Source: Halobacillus ihumii (GTDB lineage: Bacteria; Bacillota; Bacilli; Bacillales; Halobacillaceae). From it: 64,000 nt of DNA. The notes below the pieces were generated by a model. That model did no database searches. It was given only the letters and a program-made list of their open reading frames with translations, and was not told the DNA's origin. Where the stretch lies: the NCBI RefSeq assembly GCF_902726645.1, contig NZ_CACVAO010000001.1, forward strand, positions 1,054,001 through 1,118,000, written 5' to 3'. How positions within the stretch are numbered: the first letter of the stretch is position 1; each line of letters begins with the position of its first letter. Shown here in pieces: positions 35,588 to 44,340 of this stretch. Made by a program: the position numbers and the translations under genes.

Positions 35588-37211
35588 GGTTGGATCCCTC
35601 CTCTGCCTGTTTCCGCTTTTCCTCTTGAATGAGTGTGCGTTTTAACAGCTTTCCGACTGTATTTCTCGGCAATTCCTCCATAACTTCATACTGCTTCGGA
35701 ACTTTGTAGCGGGTTAGATTGCGGTAACAATGCCCCTTTATTTCCTCAAGATCAAGGATGTGACCATCTTTGGCAACGAGATAGGCCTTAACGACTTCAC
35801 CTTTTTCCCGGTCTGGAATTCCGACGACCGCTGATTCCTTCACGTCTGGATGTTCATATAAAACGCTTTCAATTTCTTGCGGATAAATATTAAAGCCGCC
35901 GTTAATAATCATTTCTTTTTTCCGTCCGACAATATAAAAATAGCCATCTTCATCCATCATGGCGAGATCCCCTGTACACAGCCATCCATCCTGCAGCGCA
36001 TGACGCGTTTCGGCTTGGTTATTCCAGTACCCTTTCATGATTTGCGGACCTTTCACGAGCAGCTCGCCGACTGAATTCGTGCCGAGCACTTGCTGGTCCT
36101 CATCGACAATGCAGCAATCCGTTTCGGGTACAGGGATACCAATGCTGCCTACCTTGATATCACCACTGAGCGGCGTGCGATGAGTAGTTGGCGACGTTTC
36201 TGACATGCCAAAACCTTCTAAGATCTTAACCCCGGAAATCGATTCAAATTTTTTAAGCACTTCCACCGGCAATGGAGCTGATCCTGAAGAACACACTTTA
36301 AAACAATCAAGTCCATAGGTTTCTGCCTCAGGATAATTCACGAACGAGATATACATTTTTGGCACACCAGGAAAAAATGTTGGCTGATATTTTTTTATCA
36401 GACTCATCACTTGATCTACATCGAACTTCGGAATTAATAAAATGTTCGCGCCCATATAGATTCCTAGATTCATAGCACTTGTCATGGCATAGACATGATA
36501 CAAAGGGGTAGCCGCCAGAACAACTTCCTTCCCAAGCTCTGCCCTTTGTTTGTACATGAGATAACTCTGATACACATTTGTCGTTAAGTTATACTGTGTC
36601 AGCATTGCGCCTTTTACCTTGCCCGTCGTTCCTCCGGTATACTGAATCACCGCAACATCCTCTTTGAGATCGACTGAAGCAGGAGAAGCAAGCTTTGGTC
36701 CTGACTGGATGATGTCCTCGAGCTTCAAGAAGCCATCAGGCAGGTCTGCATCCATTGCCGACACCATCATCGCTTTAAATGAAATGATCTTGTCCATTTC
36801 CTTAATTTTGTCCACAGATCGAGCCCCTGCCACAATATAGGAAACATCCGCATCCGTTAAAATTTGCAGCAATTCCCTTTGGGTGTAGGAAGGATTCAGT
36901 TGAACGACGATTAGACCTAATGCATGGGCTGCATAGTAGGAAACGATGTAATCAGGATGGTTCCCAACCATTAACCCGATTCGTTCACCTTTTTCAAAAT
37001 TCATATTACGCCAGCTGCCAGCCAGTTTATCCGTTCGCTCCTTCAATTCACGGTAAGTAATGGTCTGTTCATTCCAGGTAACGGCCGTCTGATCGCCATA
37101 CTTCTCAGCAGACTCCGTTAAAATCGCATAAAGAGAAGCTTGTGGAAACTGCGATTGATCCGGTTGTCCTGCATGGTACTTTTCCCAGGGACGACTTGTA
37201 ATTCCTTGCAT
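35574..37211 (-). CDS. Acyl-CoA synthetase (AMP-forming)
   Basis: This 545-residue adenylate-forming enzyme activates a carboxylic acid to its CoA thioester. It has the P-loop-like QYTGGTTGKVKGAMLT near residue 190, EGFGMSETSPTTH around 340, GELLVKGPQIMKGYWN, and the CLCTGDLA-type hinge with VGRKKEMIINGGFNIYP, and ends PRNTVGKLLKRTL containing the catalytic lysine. Chain length preference is not readable. It sits between a carboxylate-type MFS transporter and HBD, which suggests uptake, activation and oxidation in one transcript. AGGAGGAATC precedes the ATG. Confidence 0.94.
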   Translation of the reverse strand: MQGITSRPWEKYHAGQPDQSQFPQASLYAILTESAEKYGDQTAVTWNEQTITYRELKERTDKLAGSWRNMNFEKGERIGLMVGNHPDYIVSYYAAHALGLIVVQLNPSYTQRELLQILTDADVSYIVAGARSVDKIKEMDKIISFKAMMVSAMDADLPDGFLKLEDIIQSGPKLASPASVDLKEDVAVIQYTGGTTGKVKGAMLTQYNLTTNVYQSYLMYKQRAELGKEVVLAATPLYHVYAMTSAMNLGIYMGANILLIPKFDVDQVMSLIKKYQPTFFPGVPKMYISFVNYPEAETYGLDCFKVCSSGSAPLPVEVLKKFESISGVKILEGFGMSETSPTTHRTPLSGDIKVGSIGIPVPETDCCIVDEDQQVLGTNSVGELLVKGPQIMKGYWNNQAETRHALQDGWLCTGDLAMMDEDGYFYIVGRKKEMIINGGFNIYPQEIESVLYEHPDVKESAVVGIPDREKGEVVKAYLVAKDGHILDLEEIKGHCYRNLTRYKVPKQYEVMEELPRNTVGKLLKRTLIQEEKRKQAEEGSNHGNA

Positions 37212-37245
37212 GATTGATTCCTCCTAACATTAGATGAGGGGCCGA

Positions 37246-38514
37246 TTACAGGCTTTCTGCCGACTGAGATTCTGCTGTAGTATCCTGATGCTGGCGTACA
37301 TTTGGTTTCACTAAAGTAATAAATAGCACGGCAAAAAGGAAAACGAGCCCGGCCATAAATAATACAGAAAGGTTATAGCCAAAGATTTTATCCCCTGATA
37401 GTTTAATAATAAGCCCGGTAACCATCGGAGCCAGAATACCGGCAATATTACCTGACGAAGTTAAAATACTCGTCATTAAACCACCCCTCTCAGGCAGTTC
37501 ATTAATCATAATCGTTGGTCCAATCGGTAAGATCGCGTACGTTAAACCTTTAGCCAGACACATGGCCACGACAGCCCATACCGGGTTCGGAAAAATAATA
37601 ATCGATGACATAAACAAAGCACCAATGATCATGGCCGCTCCCACGATATAAACACGTGACACTCGCCAGTTTTGATTTTTCTTAAATAAACGATCTGATA
37701 GGGTGGAAACGCTCATGTAAATCAACACAGAGGCGATTCCAATAACCATTACGCCAATCCCCATTTGTCCTTGCGACATCCCTACAACTTCAATGAGATA
37801 TACCGGAAGCCAGACGGCAATCCATACGACCAGGATATATGTGGAGAAATAAGCTAACGTCGTAAACAGGGCTGCCGGTGAAACGAGTAATTTGCCAAAA
37901 TCTTTGAATCTGATTTTCTCAAGTTTTCGTTTCTTTTTCTCCTTCGCTTTTTCATAGGCTTTCACAGGATTTTCCTTTGTCAAGAACTGAAAGGCAATGG
38001 CCCAGACCACACTCACTGCGCCTAAACAGGCGAAGGCTACTTTCCATCCGAGCATCGTGATCATCGCCACGAGCAATGGGGCAATAATCATGGCCCCCAC
38101 TGTTCCACCTGAAACGATTACAGAGTTCGCAAAGCCACGAAGTTTGGGTGGAAACCACCTATCTGCATGACTATAGGCGATCGGGCTGTACGGACCTTCG
38201 AAAGCTCCAAGAAGAATCCGATAAATAATGAGCAGCGGCAGGGCGGTAACTGCTAAAACCCCAAACTGTAACACAGCCCAGGTCAGCATAATGACTCCCA
38301 GTACTTTCTTGGCGCCAATTTTGTCAGCGTAGGCAGCACCAATAATTCCGGTTACCGGATACAGCCAGTAATAAGCACTCCCGACAAGACCCCATTCCGC
38401 ATAGGACAGATCCAAATCTTCCATAATCGGCACAGCAGCAAGACCAATGATCGATTTATCCGCAAAGTTTATGATCGCCCCAAAAAATAAAAGAACGAGA
38501 ACAACCCAACGCAT
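37246..38514 (-). CDS. MFS transporter of the anion:cation symporter family
   Basis: The 422-residue membrane protein has 12 predicted helices split by a basic cytoplasmic loop (KAYEKAKEKKKRKLEK around residues 188-205). It begins with NFADKSIIGLAAVPIM and GAAYADKIGAKKVL, and carries RILLGAFEGPYSPIAYSHADRWFPP. This pattern belongs to the ACS (organic anion symporter) group that moves hexuronates, phthalate or other carboxylates. In the operon it precedes the acyl-CoA synthetase by 34 bases, so the likely cargo is the acid activated by that enzyme. Confidence 0.9.
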   Translation of the reverse strand: MRWVVLVLLFFGAIINFADKSIIGLAAVPIMEDLDLSYAEWGLVGSAYYWLYPVTGIIGAAYADKIGAKKVLGVIMLTWAVLQFGVLAVTALPLLIIYRILLGAFEGPYSPIAYSHADRWFPPKLRGFANSVIVSGGTVGAMIIAPLLVAMITMLGWKVAFACLGAVSVVWAIAFQFLTKENPVKAYEKAKEKKKRKLEKIRFKDFGKLLVSPAALFTTLAYFSTYILVVWIAVWLPVYLIEVVGMSQGQMGIGVMVIGIASVLIYMSVSTLSDRLFKKNQNWRVSRVYIVGAAMIIGALFMSSIIIFPNPVWAVVAMCLAKGLTYAILPIGPTIMINELPERGGLMTSILTSSGNIAGILAPMVTGLIIKLSGDKIFGYNLSVLFMAGLVFLFAVLFITLVKPNVRQHQDTTAESQSAESL

Positions 38515-38551
38515 GTGAATCCCTCTTTTCTACATGGATTTTAGCTGGTGA

Positions 38552-39700
38552 TTAATTTTCATCAAGAATTCGTCTGGCAATGATTAATCGCTGAATCTCG
38601 TTTGTGCCCTCATAAATTTTAGTAATTCGTGCATCACGATAAAAACGCTCGACAGGATATTCTCCTATGTACCCTATCCCGCCATGAATCTGGACAGCTT
38701 TATCCGCCACTTTGTTGAATACTTCTGAAGCAAATAGTTTTGCCATGGAGGCTTCTTTAATGACTTTTTTACCATCATCGACTTTTTCAGCTGCCATCAT
38801 CGTCAAGGTCCGGGCCGCTTCTGTCTCAGTCGCCATGTCGGCCAGCATCCATTGAATCGCCTGATTATCGGCAATCGGTTTACCAAACTGCACGCGTTCT
38901 TTCGCATAGCTTGCCGATAATTCAATCAGTTTGTCACACGATCCTACAGCCCTGGCCGCTAATCCAATCCGTCCTTCGCCGAGAATTCGCAGTGCATTCA
39001 TGTACCCCATACCCACTTCGCCAATTACATTTTCCTCCGGTACGATACAGTTATCAAAAATCACCTGTGCCGTATAAGAGCCACGCAGCCCCATTTTCTT
39101 ATCCTTCTTGCCAACGATAAGACCTGGAAAGTCCTTTTCGATTAAAAAGGCTGTAATCCCGCCTTTTGCGCCCTTCTCCTTATCCGTCAAGGCAAACACC
39201 GTAAATACATCAGCGACCGGTGCATTCGTAATAAAGTGCTTTGTCCCATTCAGTACCCATTGATCACCTTTTTTCTCCGCCTGGGTAGATAAGTTGGTCG
39301 CATCTGAACCTGCCCCCGGTTCCGACAGTGCAAAAGCCGCGATTTTCTTACCGGCTGCCATGTCTGGGAGATATTTCTGTTTCAATGATTCAGAAGCAAG
39401 CTTGACTAAGCCAGTACTCCCAATCCCTGTGTGGGCACTGATGAGGGAAACAAATCCATTGTGGGTTCGGCCCAGCTGCTCCAATACCACCGCTTTGCCG
39501 ACAGCATTCAGGCCGATGCCTCCATATTCTTCAGGAATACTCATACCGAACAGGCCTAGTTCCTTCGCCTGGTCCACCAAATGCTGAGGAATCGCATCTT
39601 CATCCTCAATGGTTTGAGCATATGGTTCAACTTCATTTTCCACAAAATTTTTAACCATTGTTTTCATGGCTTGCAATTCATCTGTCACAGCTACAGTCAT
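38552..39700 (-). CDS. Acyl-CoA dehydrogenase, first gene of the sigma-54 operon
   Basis: The protein has 382 residues and belongs to the short-chain type. It shows FALSEPGAGSDATNLSTQA and WVLNGTKHFITNA for flavin and substrate binding and IYEGTNEIQRLI with the catalytic Glu. The ATG at 39698-39700 follows GGAAGGGTG. An apparent longer frame from 39823 would start upstream of the promoter. A sigma-54 promoter begins 39 bases before the start codon, so this is the leader gene. It is similar in length and layout to the dehydrogenase at 31675-32823, and the pair may split substrates by chain length or branching. Confidence 0.94.
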   Translation of the reverse strand: MTVAVTDELQAMKTMVKNFVENEVEPYAQTIEDEDAIPQHLVDQAKELGLFGMSIPEEYGGIGLNAVGKAVVLEQLGRTHNGFVSLISAHTGIGSTGLVKLASESLKQKYLPDMAAGKKIAAFALSEPGAGSDATNLSTQAEKKGDQWVLNGTKHFITNAPVADVFTVFALTDKEKGAKGGITAFLIEKDFPGLIVGKKDKKMGLRGSYTAQVIFDNCIVPEENVIGEVGMGYMNALRILGEGRIGLAARAVGSCDKLIELSASYAKERVQFGKPIADNQAIQWMLADMATETEAARTLTMMAAEKVDDGKKVIKEASMAKLFASEVFNKVADKAVQIHGGIGYIGEYPVERFYRDARITKIYEGTNEIQRLIIARRILDEN

Positions 39701-39738
39701 GTCATAACACCCTTCCTTTTTATAGTCATAAATAAAGG

Positions 39739-39756
39739 ATGCAATAATCATGCCAA
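39739..39756 (-). promoter_or_regulatory. Sigma-54 (-24/-12) promoter of the beta-oxidation operon
   Basis: On the minus strand TTGGCATGATTATTGCAT carries GG at -24 (39753-39754) and GC at -12 (39741-39742), exactly 12 bases apart. It matches the TGGCAYG-N4-TTGCA consensus throughout. Transcription should start near 39730, 30 bases before the first gene. A sigma-54 activator gene and rpoN lie within 5 kb. Confidence 0.88.
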
Positions 39757-39775
39757 CCGATCGACTTTCGGCATG

Positions 39776-39798
39776 AAAAAAGGCTGCATACCGCAGCC
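39776..39798 (-). terminator. Terminator after the panE-like gene
   Basis: On the minus strand GGCTGC-GGTAT-GCAGCC is followed directly by TTTTTT (39776-39781). It insulates the activator-panE transcript from the sigma-54 promoter that begins 20 bases further on. Confidence 0.88.
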
Positions 39799-39906
39799 TG
39801 TCCCTGTACACCAAGTTTTTCACAGATTATTCTCGTCAAAAAGAGTTCGTTTTGCGAAGGGAAATAGGTATGAAACATTCAATATCAAATCATTCACCCT
39901 CATTTA

Positions 39907-39967
39907 CAGGCTGGACTATAATTCAAAAGTGAATCATTGATTCATGATTGAATTATAGTTCAGCCTG
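39907..39967. repeat. Long near-perfect palindrome upstream of the sigma-54 promoter
   Basis: Arms CAGGCTG and CAGCCTG, then ACTATAATTCAA with TTGAATTATAGT, enclose the perfect inner dyad TGAATCA-T-TGATTCA (39930-39944). The inner dyad is about 200 bases upstream of the expected sigma-54 start, a usual enhancer distance. There is no T run, so a terminator is less likely. It overlaps the panE-like stop codon. Confidence 0.7.
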
Positions 39968-40880
39968 ATTCTATTTGTTGGTTCATAAAGGATAACGTAC
40001 TGTAAATGGATTGAAGGGTGGGAACTTCCAATCCGTGCTCCTCAGCTTTTCTTACAATAAAACCGCACATGGATTCGACTTCCATCCGCTTGCCTTGCAA
40101 ACGATCCTGCAGCATCGAAGTCTGATGGCTGCGTGCGTATTCCGCATTGGAAAAAATCTTCGAAATCGTCGGGTCTGGCTCAACTGCAATCCCTGCTGCA
40201 ACCGCTACACCTATAGCTTCCGAACTTATGGCCTCAGCCGTTTTCCTTAATGGAGGATCGTCTAGAATCTGGCCTACCCTGGCTCCAGAGGCTGCTGCTA
40301 ATGGATTAAAGGTTACATTCCACAACAGTTTATCCCATTTCCTTTTTAAAATTTGCCCAGAATGCACAGCATCGATTCCAGCTGTCTGAAATGTTTCAAT
40401 CACCCTCGCACATGCATTCTCTGCGCTGGAATTCAGCTCCCCGATCAGCAATTTCACTCTTCCCCGCTGGCGAACCTTTCCCGGTGCCTCGAGGAAGGCT
40501 TGTACATATGTGGCGGCTGATAATACCCGGTCTCTGCCAAAAATAGCCTCAAGGGTTTCTTCATTGTCCACACCGTTTTGCATCGTCAAAACCAGTGCAT
40601 CCTCCTGCAATATAGGCAGAAGCTGCTCCGCCATACGGGCAGTATCATTCGATTTTACACAAAATAAGATAAGCTCTGATCCAGCCAGGTCTTCGATATT
40701 ATCGGTAAATGTCTTCGTGCTATGAGCCTCAGCTCCGTCCCCGTCGATTACCAACCCGTGCTTCTGCATCGCTGTCAGGTGGCTTCCTCGCGCTAAAAAG
40801 GTGACAGGATGACCTGCCTGCTCAAGCATGCTGCCAAAATAAGATCCTACTGCACCCGCGCCTGCAATACCTATCCTCAT
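39960..40880 (-). CDS. 2-dehydropantoate 2-reductase family protein (PanE/ApbA)
   Basis: The 306-residue NADPH-dependent reductase has the Rossmann motif MRIGIAGAGAVGSYFG, FCVKSNDT, TMQNGVDN, and the catalytic-lysine segment ILKRKWDKLLWNVTFNPL. True PanE reduces ketopantoate for CoA synthesis. Because this copy overlaps a sigma-54 activator gene by four bases (ATGA) and adjoins an acyl-CoA operon, it may be one of several paralogues acting on another 2-keto acid. Either reading is possible: a boost to CoA supply also makes sense here. Confidence 0.88.
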   Translation of the reverse strand: MRIGIAGAGAVGSYFGSMLEQAGHPVTFLARGSHLTAMQKHGLVIDGDGAEAHSTKTFTDNIEDLAGSELILFCVKSNDTARMAEQLLPILQEDALVLTMQNGVDNEETLEAIFGRDRVLSAATYVQAFLEAPGKVRQRGRVKLLIGELNSSAENACARVIETFQTAGIDAVHSGQILKRKWDKLLWNVTFNPLAAASGARVGQILDDPPLRKTAEAISSEAIGVAVAAGIAVEPDPTISKIFSNAEYARSHQTSMLQDRLQGKRMEVESMCGFIVRKAEEHGLEVPTLQSIYSTLSFMNQQIESG

Positions 40881-42571
40881 AATGATTCCACTCCTTTCTT
40901 ACAGTGAAGGTTATACTTCTTCAGTTTTCTCACAATGGTAGGCTGGCTCGTTTCCAATGCTTTCGCCAGATCGTACGTGTTATCATACTTCTCCACTGCC
41001 AGTGCCAACACTTGCGCTTCAGCAGTTTCCACCGCATCCTTCAGCGGCACAATGGCCGCTTGACTAACTACAGTCTGACCGGATTCCTTGTACTCAGCCG
41101 GCAAATGATCCACCTTAATCTCATCCTCTGGTGTCGTGACCACTAACCTTTCGATTAGGTTAGAAAGCTCTCGCAAGTTTCCAGGCCATTCATAGTTATA
41201 AAAGAAATCCTTTAATTTGGAATTGATCACCTTGTCCATCTGGTATTTCTCATTCGCCTGATTCAGGAAAAATTGTTGCAACGGAATAATATCATCACGC
41301 CGTTCTTTCAACGGTGGAATCGCCATCGGTAACACATTTAGACGATAATATAAATCTTCACGAAATTCCCCGTTCGCTACCATTTCTTTCACTTTTCGGT
41401 TTGTAGCAGCAATAATCCTGACGTCTATCTTTCTCGGTTTCGTGCCGCCGATTCGTTGAATTTCACTTTCCTGCAGAACACGCAGCAATTTTACCTGCAG
41501 CATGAGCGGCAGTTCGGCTATTTCATCTAAGAAAAGGACACCTTGATCGGCCAACTCAAACATGCCCGGTTTCCCTTTCCGATTTGCCCCAGTAAAGGCA
41601 CCACTCTCGTAGCCAAATAGTTCAGATTCCAATAAATCCGGCGGAATCGCCCCACAGTTAATCTTAATAAAATCTCCTTGCTTCGAGCGCAGGCTGTGAC
41701 TATAGATATGTTGAGCCAGAATGTCTTTGCCGACACCGGTTTCTCCAAGGATGAAAACTGTGGCATCAATATTCGCAATTCGGTCTGCCGTATCATAAAT
41801 CCGTCTCATCGCCTCACTTCGAATAACGATGTCATCGAGGCGCTCAGATTTATTTTTCAGCATGTCCAATTCCTTCTTGTACTTGTCATTCAGCTCATTC
41901 ATTTTGTGTAACTTCGTCTGGAGTTCATTCAAATCAGATAAATCACGAATGTTAGTGACAACCTTCTCCACTTCCCCTTCTTCATTAAAAACGGGAGCGC
42001 CAGTAATTAGGGTTTCTTTTCCAGCATAATTGTCCTGCACGACAGAAACGGTACGCCGCTGCTGCACCACTTTTTCCGTTACAGAACTTTTCAAGATGCC
42101 TCTTTTCATCAATGCATCGACATGCTTCCCGACATAATATTCTTTCGGAATCCCGGTAATTCGTTCGATCGCTGAATTCGTTTTCCACGTCACCCCGGTA
42201 TGATCTGTAATGTAAATGCCGTCATAGGAGTTTTCAATAATCGCATCAAGCTCGCGTGTTAATTTTTTCAGCTGCTTATTCTCATTCTTCAGAGCAGACA
42301 ACTCTGAAGTTTCCGTACCAATCAACAGCATTTCTTCTGTATCGGGCCATGAGCCTTGCATAAACACAAATCGTTTACCATTCGTTCCCACTGCTGTCCT
42401 CATTTTCGAATCGGGGTCCGTTTCCCATTTTGAAAAAACGTTATCTATATCTGTTCCTTTAGTCAGCAAACCTGCCGCCTCAACTCGCTGGTTGTAGGAT
42501 TTTACGCCCCCACCTTTATTCACGATGACGGCTGGAAACGGAATCTGTTCAACAATATCGGTAAGAGTCAT
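40877..42571 (-). CDS. Sigma-54-dependent activator with PAS domains
   Basis: This 564-residue enhancer-binding protein has a degenerate N-terminal sensor (1-90) and a PAS domain (about 105-215: IIENSYDGIYITDHTG...NSAIERITG). A coiled-coil linker follows, then the AAA+ domain with Walker A GETGVGKD (276-283), the sigma-54 contact loop GAFTGA (324-329), Walker B VLFLDE (345-350), and a C-terminal Fis-type HTH (TYDLAKALETSQPTIVRKLKKY). It resembles Bacillus RocR/BkdR-type activators. The ligand sensed is unknown; the operon it most likely controls starts 1.1 kb downstream with a -24/-12 promoter. CTGGAGGCGG precedes the ATG. It is coupled to the panE-like gene. Confidence 0.94.
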   Translation of the reverse strand: MTLTDIVEQIPFPAVIVNKGGGVKSYNQRVEAAGLLTKGTDIDNVFSKWETDPDSKMRTAVGTNGKRFVFMQGSWPDTEEMLLIGTETSELSALKNENKQLKKLTRELDAIIENSYDGIYITDHTGVTWKTNSAIERITGIPKEYYVGKHVDALMKRGILKSSVTEKVVQQRRTVSVVQDNYAGKETLITGAPVFNEEGEVEKVVTNIRDLSDLNELQTKLHKMNELNDKYKKELDMLKNKSERLDDIVIRSEAMRRIYDTADRIANIDATVFILGETGVGKDILAQHIYSHSLRSKQGDFIKINCGAIPPDLLESELFGYESGAFTGANRKGKPGMFELADQGVLFLDEIAELPLMLQVKLLRVLQESEIQRIGGTKPRKIDVRIIAATNRKVKEMVANGEFREDLYYRLNVLPMAIPPLKERRDDIIPLQQFFLNQANEKYQMDKVINSKLKDFFYNYEWPGNLRELSNLIERLVVTTPEDEIKVDHLPAEYKESGQTVVSQAAIVPLKDAVETAEAQVLALAVEKYDNTYDLAKALETSQPTIVRKLKKYNLHCKKGVESL

Positions 42572-42596
42572 AGTTTCACCGCCTCCAGGTATAAGA

Positions 42597-42639
42597 AAAA
42601 CGAAGACTTTCGCCAGAGTCTTGGCGAAAGCTTCGTTTT
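42597..42639 (-). terminator. Terminator after the acyl-CoA dehydrogenase at 42.7 kb
   Basis: AAAACGAAG-a-CTTTCGCCA pairs with TGGCGAAAGCTTCGTTTT (one bulged A) around a 6-base loop, with TTTTTCTT following on the minus strand. It separates this gene from the activator gene. Confidence 0.85.
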
Positions 42640-42722
42640 GCTATGAGAAATAAATTTCTTCCTATAAAATTAAATTCGCCTCTCTTCTGTATACTCCTGC
42701 TTTTCCAGAAGAAATCGCGTAC

Positions 42723-43937
42723 TTACACCTCTTCCTTAGACTGTTCAAATGGCCATACCGGTAAATTGTTGGATAACGGTTTATCTGAACGGTATCCGAG
42801 CATATACTCCGCTTGCATGATCGTGTGAATTTCCCGCGTGCCTTCATAAATGACCGGCGCTTTAGAGTTGCGCAGGAACCTCTCCACCGGGTATTCATTG
42901 GAGTAGCCATAAGCTCCATGAACTTGCACGGCATCGTTCGCTGCTTCATTGGCAAAATCGCAAGCCTGCCATTTCGCAAGGGACGTTTCCCGCGTATTTC
43001 GTTTGCCTTGATTCTTTAAGGAACCGGCACGGAACACAAGCAGGCGCGACATCTGATATCCAGCTTCCATCTTCGCAAGCATCTGCTGAACAAGTTGATG
43101 TTTGCCGATTTCTTTGCCAAATGTTTTACGCTCGTGACAATACTTCACACTTTCTTCTATACAAGCGAGGATCTGCCCACAGGCTCCAGCCGCTACTGTA
43201 AATCTTCCATTATCTAGAGCGGACATGGAGATTTTGAATCCTTCTCCTTCTTCTCCTAGGAGATTTTCTTTCGGCACCTTCACATTGTCAAAAAAGATTT
43301 CACCAGTATTCCCCGCTCTAATCCCCAGTTTGCCTTTGAATCCTCTGGAAGAGAAGCCCGGCATCGTCCGTTCCACAATAAAGGCTGAGATGCCTTTGTG
43401 CTTTTTGTCTTTATCCGTATAAGCAAAAACGAGAAAATGATCCGCGTGATCACACAACGAGATCCACGTTTTCTGCCCGTTCAAAATATAATGGTCTCCT
43501 TCTTTGACAGCCGTTGTCTTAAGAGAAGCAACATCAGATCCAGCATTTGGCTCGGTTAAACCAAAGGCGCCGACTTTCTCGCCTTTTGCCTGAGGAGTGA
43601 GATATTTTTTCTTTTGTTCTTCATTGCCCCATTGCAATAATGTCATACTATTTAATCCAGTGTGGACAGAGACAGCAGTTCTAAAGGCGGTATCTCCACG
43701 TTCCAGTTCTTCGCACACAATCGCCAGAGTATTATAGTCCATGCCGCTCCCCCCGTATTCCTCAGGGATGCAAACCCCCATCAAATCGAGATCAGCCAGC
43801 CGCTTCATAATGGAAGATTCAAAGTGGCCCTGATCATCCCACTCTTGAATATACGGATTAATTTCCTTGTCAACAAATTGACGCACCATTTTTCTAACCA
43901 TTTCCTGCTCTTCTGTTAATTCAAAATCCATCATCAT
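42723..43937 (-). CDS. Acyl-CoA dehydrogenase, single-gene unit
   Basis: The 404-residue flavoenzyme starts MMMDFELTEEQEMVRKMVRQF and contains FGLTEPNAGSDVASLKTTA and YILNGQKTWISLCDHAD. Its C-terminal IYEGTREIHTIM carries the catalytic Glu and is followed by a longer tail (about 25 residues) than in the operon enzymes. Three consecutive ATG codons are possible starts; AGGAGGG is five to eleven bases away and favours the second. It lies between the sigma-54 activator and rpoN but has its own terminator. The -24-like TGGCATG upstream of it lacks a proper -12 element. Confidence 0.93.
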   Translation of the reverse strand: MMMDFELTEEQEMVRKMVRQFVDKEINPYIQEWDDQGHFESSIMKRLADLDLMGVCIPEEYGGSGMDYNTLAIVCEELERGDTAFRTAVSVHTGLNSMTLLQWGNEEQKKKYLTPQAKGEKVGAFGLTEPNAGSDVASLKTTAVKEGDHYILNGQKTWISLCDHADHFLVFAYTDKDKKHKGISAFIVERTMPGFSSRGFKGKLGIRAGNTGEIFFDNVKVPKENLLGEEGEGFKISMSALDNGRFTVAAGACGQILACIEESVKYCHERKTFGKEIGKHQLVQQMLAKMEAGYQMSRLLVFRAGSLKNQGKRNTRETSLAKWQACDFANEAANDAVQVHGAYGYSNEYPVERFLRNSKAPVIYEGTREIHTIMQAEYMLGYRSDKPLSNNLPVWPFEQSKEEV

Positions 43938-44340
43938 TCATCCCTCCTGAATTATTTCATGCCATAAAAAAAACAGCCATATCAAATAAACTTTGATACA
44001 ACTGGCCCAGATCCATGTTAAACTCCTCACGCTAATAAGGCCTTCACGGATTCGCAGTTATTAGTTGATTCGAGTTCCCCGTGGTTCACCGATCATGAAA
44101 GAGGAGATCTTTCTAGAAGTGAACTTTCTACTTTAATTATATAGTTATTCTAATTTTCTGTCTACATTGAATATTACAAATGAAACTTCAACTCAAAACA
44201 TATATAATATAGTATAGGAGTATGAGAGCTTTTAGAACTCGAGAAAACCCAAGAACTTTTTTCGAATCCTGGATATCGCTTAACCTATAACAGGACAGGA
44301 AAATCGACAGATATGAAAGCGTATTCAAAGGGGTGAAAAA
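43938..44340. other. Intergenic region between the acyl-CoA dehydrogenase gene and rpoN
   Basis: The region is 403 bases long with no credible gene. It holds divergent promoters that I cannot fix with confidence; TATAAT at 44203-44208 in an AT-rich stretch is a candidate -10 for rpoN. A small inverted repeat ATCAAA-N5-TTTGAT lies at 43981-43997. Confidence 0.5.

Noticed and set aside
39782..39798. GGCTGC-N5-GCAGCC dyad as an activator site for the sigma-54 promoter
   Set aside because: It is followed directly by six T residues on the minus strand and fits a Rho-independent terminator better.
43948..43965. A TGGCATG sequence upstream of the acyl-CoA dehydrogenase at 42.7 kb as a second sigma-54 promoter
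   Set aside because: The -24 half is good but the -12 half reads AATTC with no GC at the required spacing.
44060..44105. A T-arm-like GATTCGAGTTCCCC suggesting a tRNA fragment
   Set aside because: No acceptor, D or anticodon stems could be built around it.
44222..44290. A 22-codon open frame before rpoN as a leader peptide
   Set aside because: The AGGAG is only one base from the ATG, and the peptide has no regulatory feature such as a codon run.
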